Shown one piece after another: positions 7,634-15,341 of a stretch of 24,057 nt of DNA. The stretch is from UBA6183 sp046314755. GTDB lineage: Bacteria > Bacteroidota > Bacteroidia > UKL13-3. The DNA lies in the NCBI GenBank assembly GCA_046314755.1, contig JBKDBG010000016.1, forward strand, positions 1 to 24,057, written 5' to 3'. The notes beneath the pieces are model-generated. The model made no database searches and was not told the origin of the DNA. It was given only the letters and a program-made list of their open reading frames with translations. Within the stretch, counting starts at the first letter, position 1; each line of letters opens with the position of its first letter. The translations under genes were made by a program, and so were the position numbers.

Positions 7634-7646
7634 ATTTAGTCTAAAT
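7634..7646. promoter_or_regulatory. Palindromic operator candidate upstream of the FecA-like gene
   Basis: ATTTAG-T-CTAAAT is a perfect inverted repeat with a single central base. A second, overlapping repeat TTAGA-N5-TCTAA occupies 7630-7644. Both lie between and over the expected -33 and -7 elements, where a bound repressor would block RNA polymerase. The TTAG...CTAA core resembles DtxR/IdeR/MntR-type metal-regulator sites (established for that family). The assignment to iron control here is inference from the downstream receptor. Confidence 0.5.
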
Positions 7647-7699
7647 AAAAATAGAATGATATTTGTCAGCCCCAAACCTGATGAATTGAACCTCAAACC

Positions 7700-7737
7700 A
7701 AAAAAAATAGGCTTCACGTTTGGGTGAAGCCTATTTT
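7700..7737 (-). terminator. Terminator downstream of the TerB-like gene
   Basis: A perfect 14-bp stem (7704-7717 and 7724-7737; core TAGGCTTCAC / GTGAAGCCTA) has the loop GTTTGG. On the minus strand it is followed by a run of eight T. It lies about 27 bp after the TerB-like stop and before the receptor promoter, separating the two minus-strand genes. Confidence 0.88.
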
Positions 7738-7763
7738 AAAGTAATCTATGCGGGTGTATTGAA

Positions 7764-8129
7764 TTAATCAATAGCCCAACAATCGTATAATTTATTAATC
7801 AATTTGTTTTCGTGGTGTTGCATGTCTTCATCAGCCATTACAATTTCCATGGCAAAACGCGTGATGGTGTGTCTTTCATCTTCATTTGATATGCTGAAAA
7901 AATGTTCAGCCGTTTCAACAAAATGTTGTTCACGTTCCTCTTCAGGTAAAGCACGTAAAAACGCTTGTTCTTTTATTAAGTCAATACCACCGTCAAAGTG
8001 GTCATTTAAAAATCCAATAATAATATCACTTTCAGCTTGATGTAATTTTCCGTCAGCCAAGGATAACAACATTAACAAATGGAATCCGGCTTCCACTTTA
8101 CTCATCTTTTTGATAAACTGTGTTGGCAT
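7764..8129 (-). CDS. Small TerB-like acidic helical protein
   Basis: A 121-residue, mostly helical, acidic and histidine-rich protein with no signal peptide or membrane segment. It resembles the TerB/TerB-like fold: an N-terminal helix hairpin with LLSLADGKLHQAESDIIIGF, and a C-terminal repeat ITRFAMEIVMADEDMQHHENKL. In TerB-like proteins the paired aspartates in such ADG.. and ADED.. segments bind divalent metal. Length fits a stand-alone TerB domain. No other ter genes are nearby, so tellurite resistance should not be assumed; such domains also occur in stress and metal-handling proteins. An internal ATG at 8105 (MSKVEAGF) is an alternative start. Confidence 0.65.
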   Translation of the reverse strand: MPTQFIKKMSKVEAGFHLLMLLSLADGKLHQAESDIIIGFLNDHFDGGIDLIKEQAFLRALPEEEREQHFVETAEHFFSISNEDERHTITRFAMEIVMADEDMQHHENKLINKLYDCWAID

Positions 8130-8202
8130 AATACAATATCAAATGTTTGGTTTAAAGGTAACTTTATATTTGAAACCTGCAAAACTTAAATACAATTTCT
8201 TT

Positions 8203-8631
8203 TTATTTCTTTTTGAGTGTTAAACTAACCTTTTCAAAATCAATCACTGCCTTATATTTTTTCAATATATCACTCCCCAATACCCCGTCAATAGGCGCTA
8301 AACCAATTTTTGCGTAGGATGTATTTACATGACCAATTGGCAATACGGCTACCCCTATTTTTTTTATTTTAAACTCACCAAATGATACTTTTTTCAGTGT
8401 GGCAACATGCGTTTCCATTTCAGTAACACCCAACCCAACCGATTGACTTTCGTGCAAGGTAATTTCATCATCAGTTACAAACTGTTTTATACGTTCCACA
8501 TCCAATACCGTTTTACTTGCACCGGTATCTAACAACAACCGGCAAGCAACACCATTCACTTTTGCTTGCACAAACAAGTGAAAGTTTTTATGATCTATTT
8601 CTTGTAAATCAAGTTTAATTTTATGTTTCAT
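8203..8631 (-). CDS. Retropepsin-like aspartic protease domain protein
   Basis: A 142-residue single-domain protein with the retropepsin fold. The active-site motif LLLDTGASKTVLD (about 32-44) includes the catalytic Asp35, and the C-terminal half has the companion motif IDGVLGSDILKKYKAVIDF, which replaces the second lobe in clan AA proteases acting as dimers. No signal peptide is visible, so it is probably cytoplasmic; its substrate is unknown. The frame extends to a TTG at 8658, but that codon lies in the mdh terminator stem-loop, so I chose the ATG at 8631. It follows mdh in the same direction and is separated from it by that terminator, so expression may depend on read-through. The remaining doubt is function, not reading frame. 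Confidence 0.82.
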   Translation of the reverse strand: MKHKIKLDLQEIDHKNFHLFVQAKVNGVACRLLLDTGASKTVLDVERIKQFVTDDEITLHESQSVGLGVTEMETHVATLKKVSFGEFKIKKIGVAVLPIGHVNTSYAKIGLAPIDGVLGSDILKKYKAVIDFEKVSLTLKKK

Positions 8632-8637
8632 TGGGTA

Positions 8638-8673
8638 TAAAAAACAAAGACGTTTCAATGAAGGAAACGTCTT
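8638..8673 (-). terminator. Terminator downstream of mdh, abutting the retropepsin start
   Basis: A 10-bp perfect stem AAGACGTTTC / GAAACGTCTT (8647-8656 and 8664-8673) has a 7-base loop. On the minus strand it is followed by TTTGTTTTTT, an intrinsic-terminator tail. The tail ends only a few bases before the retropepsin ATG at 8631. Confidence 0.85.
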
Positions 8674-8698
8674 AGTTTAAAATTTATGGTGATGGAAA

Positions 8699-9640
8699 TT
8701 ATAGTATACCTGTTTCAGTTAATACATTATTCATGCTGCGCACGGCATCAGCACTTTTAGCGAACAATGCTTTTTCTTCGTCATTCAAATTATAATCAAC
8801 AATAGATTCCCAGCCATTTTTGCCAATGGTTACAGGCACACCTAAGCAAATATCATTTTGTCCGTATTCACCTTCAAGGTAAACGCAACAAGGTTGAATG
8901 CGTTTTTGGTCGCGTACAATATTTTCAACCAACAAAGCACTTGCAGCACCCGGAGCGTACCAGGCAGAAGTGCCTAATAATTTGGTTAAAGTAGCACCGC
9001 CTACCATGGTAGCATCGCTAATTTCTTTAAGTTTATCGGCATCTAACCATTTGCTTACGGAAACACCGTTTAAAGTAGCCAAGCGAGTTAAAGGAATCAT
9101 AGTTGTATCCCCATGGCCGCCAATTACAGTACCTTGAATATCAGCAGTTGGTTGGTTTAAAGCCAAACCTAAATATCCTTTAAAACGAGCGCTATCCAAC
9201 AAACCGCCCATACCAATAATTCGGTTTTTAGGCAATCCGCTCGATTTTAACGCCAGGTAAGTCATGGTATCCATTGGGTTTGAAACCACCACGATAATTG
9301 CATTTGGTGAATGTTTCAACACATTTTCAGTAACTGATTTTACGATGTTTGCATTGGTACCGATTAACTCTTCACGAGTCATACCCGGTTTACGCGGAAT
9401 ACCCGAAGTAATTACCACTACATCAGAACCGGCAGTTTTGCTGTAGTCGTTGGTAGTTCCGGTTATACGGGTTTTCATTCCGAGTAAAGAAGTGGTTTGA
9501 TAAATATCCAAAGCTTTACCTTCGGCAAAACCTTCTTTAACGTCTAATAAAACTACTTCATCCGCAAGTTCGCGGTAAGCAATTACATCGGCTGTTGTTG
9601 CTCCAACCGCCCCTGCTCCAATTACTGATACTTTAGTCAT
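8699..9640 (-). CDS. mdh: Malate dehydrogenase (NAD-dependent, LDH-like class)
   Basis: A complete 313-residue TCA-cycle enzyme that interconverts malate and oxaloacetate. The Rossmann motif VIGAGAVGATTA (6-17) binds NAD. Arg83 and Arg89 in IPRKPGMTREEL, Asp149 and Arg152 in LLDSARF, and His176 in IGGHGDTT are the substrate-binding and catalytic residues. Arginine at 83, where lactate dehydrogenases have glutamine, marks it as malate rather than lactate dehydrogenase. It has its own promoter (9684-9713) and terminator (8638-8673), so it is probably a single-gene transcript with limited read-through. Confidence 0.97.
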   Translation of the reverse strand: MTKVSVIGAGAVGATTADVIAYRELADEVVLLDVKEGFAEGKALDIYQTTSLLGMKTRITGTTNDYSKTAGSDVVVITSGIPRKPGMTREELIGTNANIVKSVTENVLKHSPNAIIVVVSNPMDTMTYLALKSSGLPKNRIIGMGGLLDSARFKGYLGLALNQPTADIQGTVIGGHGDTTMIPLTRLATLNGVSVSKWLDADKLKEISDATMVGGATLTKLLGTSAWYAPGAASALLVENIVRDQKRIQPCCVYLEGEYGQNDICLGVPVTIGKNGWESIVDYNLNDEEKALFAKSADAVRSMNNVLTETGIL

Positions 9641-9683
9641 TGTAGATTTTTCTTAATGAATTGATGATAAATTAAAAGTTGTG

Positions 9684-9713
9684 CGAAAATAAGCATGCTA
9701 AGGAGAATCCAAA
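9684..9713 (-). promoter_or_regulatory. Promoter of mdh
   Basis: On the minus strand TTTG (9710-9713) is followed after 18 bp by TATTTTCG (9684-9691), one base off the Bacteroidetes -7 consensus TAnnTTTG. The ATG at 9640 lies about 43 bp downstream. No Shine-Dalgarno sequence is evident in the leader. Confidence 0.65.
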
Positions 9714-9766
9714 ATGATTGTTTTCAGCTATTCATCAATTATTTAGTTTGAGCCGATCTATAACCA

Positions 9767-12700
9767 TCAATCGGACTTAACCACCTTAATGGTTTGATAT
9801 CCTTTTGAGCCTTCTAACTTAAGATAATAAACACCGGCAGGGATATTACTCATATCAAACAAATTATAAGTTAGTGATGGGTTGAACAAAACAGGAGTTA
9901 TTACCTCTTTTCCCATTACATCAAACAGGGAAACAGCGCTTATTTGTGATGAATACTCCGATACAAGAGTCAGGTAGTCATTTGTTGGGTTGGGATAGAG
10001 TTGAATAGCATAATCTGTTGCTAGGAATTTTGGAGATTGAGATTCAGAAACCTTGGGAATTGATGAAGTTGCGAATTTCAAAATCGATAGTTGACTACCA
10101 TAAGGATTGCAATTGACGAATGAATCTAATTTACCTGTAACCATATCTGCAACGGCAACAAAATCATCATTTACATCTATACGAGGCAAAAAAGAAAAGC
10201 TAAACGGACTACCTGTTTTTGTTAATGAGCGTTCGCGAACTTTAGTTCCAAACCTGTCTATTTCCAGCATTGATAAAGTATATAATTTCGTTTCAAGGTT
10301 CTCTTTTGCTCCAACTAACCATACATCGCCTGTTTTGGATGTTTTTATGTCAAATGGAAAAAACAACTCAGTTTCACTCGTACTAGAAAACAAAACCTTT
10401 CCCGAAAATGCATCCAATATGGTGTAGAATGGCTGAAATTGGTTACAGTTTCCTCGTATAGTTGAAGTAAATTGAAAATCATCAAAAGTTATGGTACCTC
10501 TAAAAAATCCGGCCATGATAACATCTCCTTGGTGATTAAGGCTGATGGTTGTTGCGCTATGCAAATCATCACTTTCAAATAATTTGCTCCATTTTAAAAT
10601 CCCACTTTCCAAATCAATACTTTGTACATAGGAATGCCATCTTGAGTTCTTGCACGAACTCCACCAATTATAATAACCTATACTTTGTAACATTACCAAT
10701 TGATTAGATTGTAAGTTAACCACCATACTTCGCGTTAACCCGAAATATTTTGTAAATGGTGTGATGGTGTTCACTGCCCATTTTAATTCTCCATTAGCAT
10801 TTAACTTTACCAATGCATTTGCCGCAATAGCAATATCGTTTGTTAATCGTTTATTTAAAATTTGAATACTGTAGTTTGAATATTTAATTGCCAAGTACAA
10901 ATTATTATTTTCATCTATCGTTAGAAAATCAACATTAGCATCTGTTGTGTTTTTAGAAGTAAACAATATCTTGTTCCATAAAATTTCACCGGTTTTACCA
11001 TTTAACTTCAACAAATAAGTCATGTTTGATTCACTTACACGAACGGTATCTATGCCAAAAACTGCCCTATTACCTGCTTGGCCTACAACATAAACATCCC
11101 CATTTTTATCAACTACCTGATGAAAGTTACGATCTATATTCTCATTAATTACCCCGTAGGAGGTCATCCATTGTAAATTTCCTTTAGCACTGTATTTAGC
11201 TGTAAATTGACCTCCTTTAGCGTAATGCTTCTTATTATTATCGTAGCCTAATAAAAAGATTTTAGAAAAGCCCCTGTTATATAGTTGTATAAATCCGGAA
11301 AATATGACATCGCCAGAATCGTTAAAATCAACCCCACCATTATAAAGTTTGGTATCGCTATGTGCAAATTGATCTAAACCAATTTGACGATGCCATTCAA
11401 GAGAATTCGAATCAAACATCAATTTAGGTACAGATGTTGGTGCTTGTGTAAACGGAATTTCATGTAACCTTAATTGCTGATTAACATGTCCCAAAGTCAG
11501 CCAATAAAATTTACCTCGATAGGATGAGATAGCAATAATTGAATTAACGATATCATCATCACCTACATGCCATATAGGCTCAATAGAAAATGTTTGTTTT
11601 GGGTTTAAACGATAAAGATAATGATTCATATCTACCATATTTTTTACTATGGCAAATCCGGTATCACCAGCGATTGAAAGATCCCTTACCCTAAATTCAT
11701 TTTCATAAGAGCTAAACATTCCTGGTGTAATATCAAACCTAATTAAGGAATCATCGTTATTTAATATACATGGTTCAACACCATAATCATTAGAAATTGA
11801 AACCCATAAATCTAATCCTACCACGGGTTTTGAATAATCATGAGGACCTATGTTAAAGCCATCAGGAAAAGGCTTAAATCGAACAAGATTTAAACCTGTA
11901 CTATCATAGCGTTCAATTTGTCTTAAGGCATAGTTTATCCTACGCCAAGTCCCATCACTCATTGGTTCACCCTTATAATCCGAACTATTGGTTGGGGGAA
12001 CAAAAGTTGTCACTTTCGCATCCATATGCACAAAGCTTGACACATAATATTGAGAAGCTCTGGTACGTGATGTTGTTACTTTAAAATAGAGTTTATCCCC
12101 GATAAAATACAAATCGCTAAAATCAACACTATCTGCATTATCCTGATAAATGGTGCGAATAGCGTTTCCGATTTTACAAAATAAGGCACGAGTGGTACCA
12201 ATTAATCCTTTGTAATTCAACTCATAAATAAAAGTGTCATTTCTCACAAAGAATTCCCCAACAATAGGGACGTTTAAATTGATATTGACATCAGTGAATG
12301 TTGTGTCATATATTTTATAAATCTTAAATGAGTTATCCCGATTATTAATCATTACATAAACGGTATCACCTGTTTCTGGAGTATTAAAAAAAACTAAAGG
12401 ATGATTACCTCTACTGGGCAAATTGAGTCGGGTAACATTTAAGGTTTTGTAACTAAAAAAATGAATCCATTGTTGCTTTATACCGTTCAGTATATTTTCT
12501 TTCACATAATAGTTTCCGGTTGCTTTGTTGATGAATGGATATGAAGCAGTGCCAATATTTTGCTGATTAATGGTGAAACTGTTTTTAGAATTTAGATTGT
12601 ACGTAAACAACTGATTAGGCCAAATAAGTGCAATAATCGAATCATTAAAAACAAGTTTAGAAAATTGGGTGCTATTAAATTGACTGTAATTCCACGTGGC

Positions 12701-12769
12701 TAAAGGTAATGTTTGTCCTAAAGTAATTGAAGCATAGAAGAAAAATATGAGGCTGGTTAAAACTTTCAT
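9767..12769 (-). CDS. Large exported protein with T9SS type A sorting domain (beta-propeller-like)
   Basis: A 1000-residue protein exported by Sec and then by the type IX system. A signal peptide (residues 1-18, MKVLTSLIFFFYASITLG) precedes Q-TLPL. The last about 75 residues are the type A sorting domain: LYPNPTNDYLTL, then FDVMGKEV and IPAGVYYLKL, ending in a lysine-rich strand. Between them is a long beta-rich region. Residues about 480-900 contain repeated strand-Gly-Asp/Asn-turn units such as KYSAKGNLQWMTSYG, VDKNGDVYVVGQAG and VKLNANGELKWAV. These look like SBBP/PQQ-type propeller blades. No catalytic motif is visible, so an adhesin or binding role on the cell surface is the cautious guess. 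It stands alone, with about 150 bp free on its upstream side. Confidence 0.9.
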   Translation of the reverse strand: MKVLTSLIFFFYASITLGQTLPLATWNYSQFNSTQFSKLVFNDSIIALIWPNQLFTYNLNSKNSFTINQQNIGTASYPFINKATGNYYVKENILNGIKQQWIHFFSYKTLNVTRLNLPSRGNHPLVFFNTPETGDTVYVMINNRDNSFKIYKIYDTTFTDVNINLNVPIVGEFFVRNDTFIYELNYKGLIGTTRALFCKIGNAIRTIYQDNADSVDFSDLYFIGDKLYFKVTTSRTRASQYYVSSFVHMDAKVTTFVPPTNSSDYKGEPMSDGTWRRINYALRQIERYDSTGLNLVRFKPFPDGFNIGPHDYSKPVVGLDLWVSISNDYGVEPCILNNDDSLIRFDITPGMFSSYENEFRVRDLSIAGDTGFAIVKNMVDMNHYLYRLNPKQTFSIEPIWHVGDDDIVNSIIAISSYRGKFYWLTLGHVNQQLRLHEIPFTQAPTSVPKLMFDSNSLEWHRQIGLDQFAHSDTKLYNGGVDFNDSGDVIFSGFIQLYNRGFSKIFLLGYDNNKKHYAKGGQFTAKYSAKGNLQWMTSYGVINENIDRNFHQVVDKNGDVYVVGQAGNRAVFGIDTVRVSESNMTYLLKLNGKTGEILWNKILFTSKNTTDANVDFLTIDENNNLYLAIKYSNYSIQILNKRLTNDIAIAANALVKLNANGELKWAVNTITPFTKYFGLTRSMVVNLQSNQLVMLQSIGYYNWWSSCKNSRWHSYVQSIDLESGILKWSKLFESDDLHSATTISLNHQGDVIMAGFFRGTITFDDFQFTSTIRGNCNQFQPFYTILDAFSGKVLFSSTSETELFFPFDIKTSKTGDVWLVGAKENLETKLYTLSMLEIDRFGTKVRERSLTKTGSPFSFSFLPRIDVNDDFVAVADMVTGKLDSFVNCNPYGSQLSILKFATSSIPKVSESQSPKFLATDYAIQLYPNPTNDYLTLVSEYSSQISAVSLFDVMGKEVITPVLFNPSLTYNLFDMSNIPAGVYYLKLEGSKGYQTIKVVKSD

Positions 12770-12922
12770 ATACCGAATTTAATGAATGAGAAAGTAAGAT
12801 ACAATTGAAAAAAATCAATGTAATCTAACATTTGTTAATAAACCGGATAATTGACGGAATCAGAAGACGTAGTAAAAGTTGGTGAATAATTAATCCAATC
12901 AGGATGAATTGCAAAGTAGGCC

Positions 12923-13579
12923 TCAATTCAAATCCATTTCTTTTACCTCATCGGCAATAACCAAACGGCCTAAGGTTTTTTCCTTAATATAATCAATGCT
13001 TACACCCGGTGCGTATTCAATACATTTAAATCCTTCTGGAGTAATATCAAACACACCTAACTCGGTAACTACTTTTTTAACACAGCCTAAGCCTGTAATT
13101 GGTAAAGAACATTTTGATAACAATTTACTTTCTCCGGCTTTGTTTACATGCTGCATGGCCACAATAATATTTTTGGCACTGGCTACTAAATCCATGGCAC
13201 CACCCATGCCTTTAACCATTTTACCCGGAATTTTCCAATTGGCAATATCACCGTTATCAGCCACTTCCATGGCACCCAACACGGTTAAATCCACCCTTCC
13301 GCTGCGTATCATTCCAAAACTCATGGCACTATCAAAAAAACTTGAACCTTTTAAGGTGGTTACCGTTTGTTTACCGGCATTAATTAAATCGGCATCCACA
13401 TCTTCTTCAAAAGGGAAAGGCCCAATTCCCAGTAAACCATTTTCTGATTGTAATATTACTTCGATGCCCTGAGGAACATAATTAGCCACCAAAGTAGGAA
13501 TACCGATTCCTAAGTTTACATAATAACCATCTTTTAATTCTTGTGCGATACGTTTCGCAATTCCAAATTTGTCTAACAT
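12923..13579 (-). CDS. scoB: 3-oxoacid CoA-transferase subunit B
   Basis: The 218-residue B subunit of a succinyl-CoA:3-oxoacid (or acetoacetate) CoA-transferase, which activates acetoacetate as its CoA ester for use in the TCA cycle or lipid metabolism. GIGIPTLVANYVP (24-36) and SENGLLGIGPFP (45-56) are family signatures, and Glu46 is the glutamate that forms the enzyme-CoA thioester. Length is complete. It is downstream of scoA with a 124-bp spacer instead of the usual short gap, so it may have a separate ribosome start or an internal promoter. Acceptor specificity (succinate or acetate) cannot be read from the sequence. Confidence 0.95.
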   Translation of the reverse strand: MLDKFGIAKRIAQELKDGYYVNLGIGIPTLVANYVPQGIEVILQSENGLLGIGPFPFEEDVDADLINAGKQTVTTLKGSSFFDSAMSFGMIRSGRVDLTVLGAMEVADNGDIANWKIPGKMVKGMGGAMDLVASAKNIIVAMQHVNKAGESKLLSKCSLPITGLGCVKKVVTELGVFDITPEGFKCIEYAPGVSIDYIKEKTLGRLVIADEVKEMDLN

Positions 13580-13703
13580 GCTTTTGGTTGATTGGTTGAT
13601 TTGGATAATTGGTTTGTTTAACCTTCCCTTTTTATCCTTTACCTTGTTTTAACATTTTATTTTTTTCAACTCGTTTACTATTCAACAAGTCAACTCATCA
13701 CTA

Positions 13704-14405
13704 TTAACCTTTCTTAGTAACAGTTACCTGCTCAATTCTTTTCTCATAATTCACCCCTTGGAAAATTCTGTTTACATAAATTCCCGGGGTATGAATCATA
13801 TCAGGATCTAGCTCACCTGCCGGTACCAATTCTTCCACTTCGGCAATGGTTATTTTTCCGGCCATTGCCATTAAAGGATTGAAGTTGCGCGAAGTGGCAC
13901 GGAATATTAAGTTACCATGCGTATCACCCTTCCATGCTTTTACAATAGCAAAATCAGAGTCAAATGCATGTTCCATCAAATAAGTTTTACCATTAAATTC
14001 TCTGGTTTCTTTACCAATAGCTACTTCAGTTCCTACACCTGCAGGAGTGTAAATAGCGGGCATTCCGTAACCTGTAGCTAAACAACGTGTGGCTAATGTA
14101 CCCTGCGGAATCAATTCAACTTCCAATTCACCGCTTAACAGCTGACGTTCGAATTCGGCATTTTCACCCACGTACGATGAAATCATTTTTTTTACCTGTT
14201 TGGTTTTAAGCATTAAACCAATTCCGAAATCATCAACCCCGGCATTGTTGCTGATGCAGGTTAAATTTTTTACACCTTTTTTTACCAAGCCTGAAATACA
14301 ATTTTCAGGAATTCCGCATAATCCAAAACCACCAAGCATGAGTACTGCCCCATCTTGTATATCATGTATGGCCTCATCGGCATTTTTAACAACTTTATTT
14401 AGCAT
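13704..14405 (-). CDS. scoA: 3-oxoacid CoA-transferase subunit A
   Basis: The 233-residue A subunit partner of scoB. The N-terminal LMLGGFGLCGIPENCI (about 22-37) is the glycine-rich CoA-binding signature of the family, followed by CISNNAGVDDFGIG. The protein is full length and ends TVTKKG. Its ATG is only 11 bp after the clpS stop, so it is very probably transcribed with the plsY-clpS unit. The pairing of ketone-body CoA transfer with glycerolipid synthesis genes may simply be shared expression. Confidence 0.95.
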   Translation of the reverse strand: MLNKVVKNADEAIHDIQDGAVLMLGGFGLCGIPENCISGLVKKGVKNLTCISNNAGVDDFGIGLMLKTKQVKKMISSYVGENAEFERQLLSGELEVELIPQGTLATRCLATGYGMPAIYTPAGVGTEVAIGKETREFNGKTYLMEHAFDSDFAIVKAWKGDTHGNLIFRATSRNFNPLMAMAGKITIAEVEELVPAGELDPDMIHTPGIYVNRIFQGVNYEKRIEQVTVTKKG

Positions 14406-14416
14406 ATCAATATTAT

Positions 14417-14695
14417 TTAATCAGCAATGGTAGCACTCAAGCCTTCGTCTAACAAAGCTTGACACATAGCAATCATATCAGCACGTGCACCTGATTTTAC
14501 TGTAGCTTTCCCTTTAAAATGAACAATCCATGCGCATTGTTCGGCTTGTAAAACTTCGTGTTTACAAATACGCACCAAACAGTCAATTACGTGATCAAAC
14601 GTGTTTACGTCATCATTGTACAAGAGTAACGTCTTGCGGTCGGTAACCTCATCAATTACTTCAACTAATTCTTCTTCTAACAATAATTCACTCAT
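14417..14695 (-). CDS. clpS: ClpS, adaptor of the ClpAP/ClpCP protease (N-degron recognition)
   Basis: A 92-residue adaptor that binds proteins with destabilising N-terminal residues and delivers them to the Clp ATPase. A flexible acidic N-terminal arm (1-20) is followed by the core KTLLLYNDDVNTFDHVIDCL (21-40). Asn27, Asp28 and Asp29 match the E. coli NDD that binds the N-degron amino group, and His59 in WIVHFKGKA matches the second ligand-binding residue. The E. coli Met40 position reads as Thr/Phe here, which could alter which N-terminal residues are preferred. Its ATG overlaps the plsY stop by four bases (ATGA), so translation is coupled. Confidence 0.92.
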   Translation of the reverse strand: MSELLLEEELVEVIDEVTDRKTLLLYNDDVNTFDHVIDCLVRICKHEVLQAEQCAWIVHFKGKATVKSGARADMIAMCQALLDEGLSATIAD

Positions 14696-15339
14696 ACGTT
14701 ATGGGTACTTTGTTTTTTGGCCAATGAAAAGCGGTTTTCGGTTCCTGCTTTTAATCGTTTTAAGTTGCTGCGATGGGTATAAATAACCAACACGGCAACA
14801 ATGGCACAAAAATACACTAAATTCATTTCTTGCCAATGATGAATGTAACCGGCAAAAATAGGGCTTAACAATCCTGCGCCCATTGAACCAACTGAAATAT
14901 AACGGGTTATACTAACAATAATCACAAAAGCAATAAAACAAGCAAGCGCCAACATCCAATCCATACCGCCCACCACGCCTATTAAAGTTGCGATGCCTTT
15001 ACCGCCTCTAAAACCTGCAAAAACAGGATAAATATGTCCGATAACAGCACATGCGCCAAACAACATTTTAAACTCCATTAAATACTCTGATTGGTTCAGA
15101 ATACCTTGCCAAAAAACCAAGTTGGCGGCTGTAAATCCCTTTAAAAAATCAATAAACAAAACTGTGAATCCGGCAGGCTTGCCTAAAACGCGCAAAGTAT
15201 TGGTTGCTCCTGCATTTCCGCTTCCGTGATCACGCACATCAATACCAAAAAACGCTTTGCCAATCCACACACTGCTTGGTATTGAACCCAACAAATAACC
15301 CATTACACATGCTACGGGAATAAATAAATTTGTACTCAT
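14692..15339 (-). CDS. plsY: PlsY, acyl-phosphate glycerol-3-phosphate acyltransferase
   Basis: A 215-residue integral membrane enzyme that acylates glycerol-3-phosphate from acyl-phosphate, the first step of phospholipid synthesis. It has the three conserved cytoplasmic motifs: SGNAGATNTLR (40-50), the KGF/LKG segment near 66-69, and HIYPVFAGFRGGKG (102-115). Several hydrophobic helices span the rest. The start lies 2 bp after the stop of the large exported protein gene and the end overlaps clpS, so all three are likely on one message. Confidence 0.95.
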   Translation of the reverse strand: MSTNLFIPVACVMGYLLGSIPSSVWIGKAFFGIDVRDHGSGNAGATNTLRVLGKPAGFTVLFIDFLKGFTAANLVFWQGILNQSEYLMEFKMLFGACAVIGHIYPVFAGFRGGKGIATLIGVVGGMDWMLALACFIAFVIIVSITRYISVGSMGAGLLSPIFAGYIHHWQEMNLVYFCAIVAVLVIYTHRSNLKRLKAGTENRFSLAKKQSTHNV

Positions 15340-15341
15340 TG

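Noticed and set aside
7595..7717. 41-residue N-terminal extension of the TonB receptor (start at 7717).
   Set aside because: It begins with a non-ATG codon, crosses the predicted promoter and palindrome, and would bury the signal peptide.
7764..8129. Tellurite-resistance gene cluster, from the TerB-like protein.
   Set aside because: No terZ, terC, terD or terE-like genes are nearby, and TerB-like domains occur in other roles.
12996..13472. Plus-strand 158-codon frame opposite scoB.
   Set aside because: It mirrors a gene with intact catalytic motifs and has no features of its own.
13600..13703. scoA-scoB spacer as a small RNA or missing gene.
   Set aside because: It is low-complexity with no stable stem, promoter match or open frame of note.
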